Assembly (NCBI GenBank): GCA_030615475.1
Contig: JAUWZF010000083.1
Span: 1-5,714 of the forward strand
Length of the DNA stretch: 5,714 nucleotides
Origin: Dehalococcoidales bacterium
GTDB lineage: Bacteria; Chloroflexota; Dehalococcoidia; Dehalococcoidales; RBG-16-60-22
Direction of reading: 5' to 3'
The position numbers were made by a program, and so were the translations under genes. Positions 4,900-5,714 of this stretch are shown piece by piece (positions within the stretch are counted from its first letter, which is position 1; every line of letters starts with the position of its first letter). The notes below the pieces were generated by a model, which made no database searches, was not told the origin of the DNA, and saw nothing but the letters and a program-made list of their open reading frames with translations.

Positions 4900-5714
4900 G
4901 ACTGTCTCCATAATGGTAGTAGGTGGCGCAGCTTCCCTCCGAGGACACCATGCACGGGCCCACCGGGTGCTCCGGTGTGCAGGTCTCGCGGAAAAGGCGG
5001 CAATCATGCGGGGTGCTGACTCCCCGAAGGATGCTCCCGCAGATGCAGCCTCCGTGTTCGAGGGTAGGGCCGGGGTCGATAGTGAAATTCTTCACGGCAT
5101 CGAATTTTTCGTATTGTGGCTTAATTTGCAGGCCGCTCGAAGGCACAACGCCGATGCCGCGCCAGTTGGCGTCGCCGACTTCAAAGACGGTTTCCATCAA
5201 GCGGATGGCTGGCTGATTGCCTTCCGGCTTTACCCCGCGGCGGTAGGCAATCTCAACCTTCGGCTGGCCGCTTTCAATCTGCTCTACCAGCCTGTCCACG
5301 GCCAGCAGGATATCGAGCGGCTCGAAGCCGGATACAGCGCAGGCGATACCGTAGTCGTCGGCGATAAACTCATAAGGATGGGAGCCGATAATGGCGCTGA
5401 CATGGCCGGGGCAGATGATGCCGTCGAGGTTGACCTCGCCCAGGTCGAGGATGGCTCTCATAATGGGCGGGCAGACCTTGTGGAGAGACAGGACGGAGTA
5501 GTTGTTTATCTTCTCCTGCTCCGCCTGTAAAATCGAGGCAGCGATGGTCGGTGCCGTGGTCTCGAAACCGATTCCGATGAAGACGACCGATTTGTCCGGG
5601 TAATCGCGGGCAATGGTTAGCGCGTCCCGCGCCGAGTAGACAATCCGGACATCGGCGCCTTCGGCCTTGGCCAGCTGCAGGCTGGAACGACTCCCCGGTA
5701 CTCTGACCATGTCC
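4889..5714 (-). CDS. hypD: Hydrogenase maturation protein HypD, N-terminus beyond the window
   Basis: HypD is the [4Fe-4S] scaffold that, with HypC, holds the iron while CN and CO ligands are attached. About 274 C-terminal codons are visible (family about 360-380); the beginning with the CGTHE and GPGCPVC motifs lies off the right edge. Visible landmarks are the start DMVRVPGS, FIGIGFETTAPT, ICPGHVSAIIG, AVSGFEPLDIL and the C-terminal cysteine cluster CICG, DCRLF, TCTPEHPVGPCMVSSEGSC that binds the Fe-S centre. The frame is open to base 5713; the ATG at 5710 is internal, not a start. The stop overlaps the start of hypE by 11 bases, so the two are translationally coupled. A hypC gene is probably just upstream, as in most hyp operons. 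Confidence 0.97.
   Translation of the reverse strand, partial: DMVRVPGSRSSLQLAKAEGADVRIVYSARDALTIARDYPDKSVVFIGIGFETTAPTIAASILQAEQEKINNYSVLSLHKVCPPIMRAILDLGEVNLDGIICPGHVSAIIGSHPYEFIADDYGIACAVSGFEPLDILLAVDRLVEQIESGQPKVEIAYRRGVKPEGNQPAIRLMETVFEVGDANWRGIGVVPSSGLQIKPQYEKFDAVKNFTIDPGPTLEHGGCICGSILRGVSTPHDCRLFRETCTPEHPVGPCMVSSEGSCATYYHYGDSHGR

Noticed and set aside
4900..5007. Upstream extension of the hypE frame by 36 codons
   Set aside because: It lies inside the hypD coding end, the added residues are Arg/Ala-rich and unlike HypE, and the start at 4899 has a proper GGAG site.
4748..5530. Plus-strand open frame of 260 codons opposite hypD/hypE
   Set aside because: It is antisense to conserved hypD, including its cysteine cluster; no domain is seen.

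Overview
This is an AT/GC-mixed bacterial chromosome segment carrying part of a [NiFe]-hydrogenase maturation operon, a complete Tat export operon and a selenocysteine tRNA. All three lie on the minus strand. They are preceded at the left by small housekeeping or stress-type genes. Codon-neutral composition, clean Shine-Dalgarno sites, sigma-70-like promoters and the family content (UspA, stand-alone CBS pair, cysteine-free HesB-like protein, Hyp, TatA/TatB-like/TatC, tRNA-Sec) fit an anaerobic, hydrogen-metabolising bacterium. A Chloroflexota/Dehalococcoidia-type source is my best guess, but it is inference from gene content and not shown by the sequence.

Left part (1-1743). The C-terminal end of a universal stress protein (+) converges on a two-CBS-domain protein (-); an imperfect nested inverted repeat lies between them. 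A 230-base AT-rich divergent control region with several inverted and direct repeats separates the CBS gene from a 111-residue HesB/IscA-like protein that has no cysteine (+). Next comes a 91-residue, three-helix membrane protein of unknown function (+), with a near-consensus -10 box and a palindrome upstream. A 21-base direct repeat (20/21 identical) flanks this small gene.

Middle (1802-3320, minus strand). tRNA-Sec(UCA), with encoded CCA and its own predicted promoter, sits just downstream of tatC. The Tat genes are read tatA, tatB-like, tatC. The tat operon has a strong predicted promoter (TAGACA-17-TATAAT) in the 71-base gap after the hydrogenase protease gene.

Right part (3392-5714, minus strand). 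hypD (cut by the window edge), hypE and a HycI/HyaD-type hydrogenase maturation endopeptidase overlap one another and are clearly one translationally coupled operon. HypD and HypE build and deliver the Fe(CN)2CO group. The protease trims the large-subunit C-terminus once nickel is in. Tat then exports the folded holoenzyme. The neighbouring tRNA-Sec would allow UGA-encoded selenocysteine in partner enzymes such as formate dehydrogenase or NiFeSe hydrogenase. The left-to-right logic of the minus strand is therefore metalloenzyme maturation, then folded-protein export, then selenocysteine supply. No mobile element, CRISPR array or rRNA is visible.
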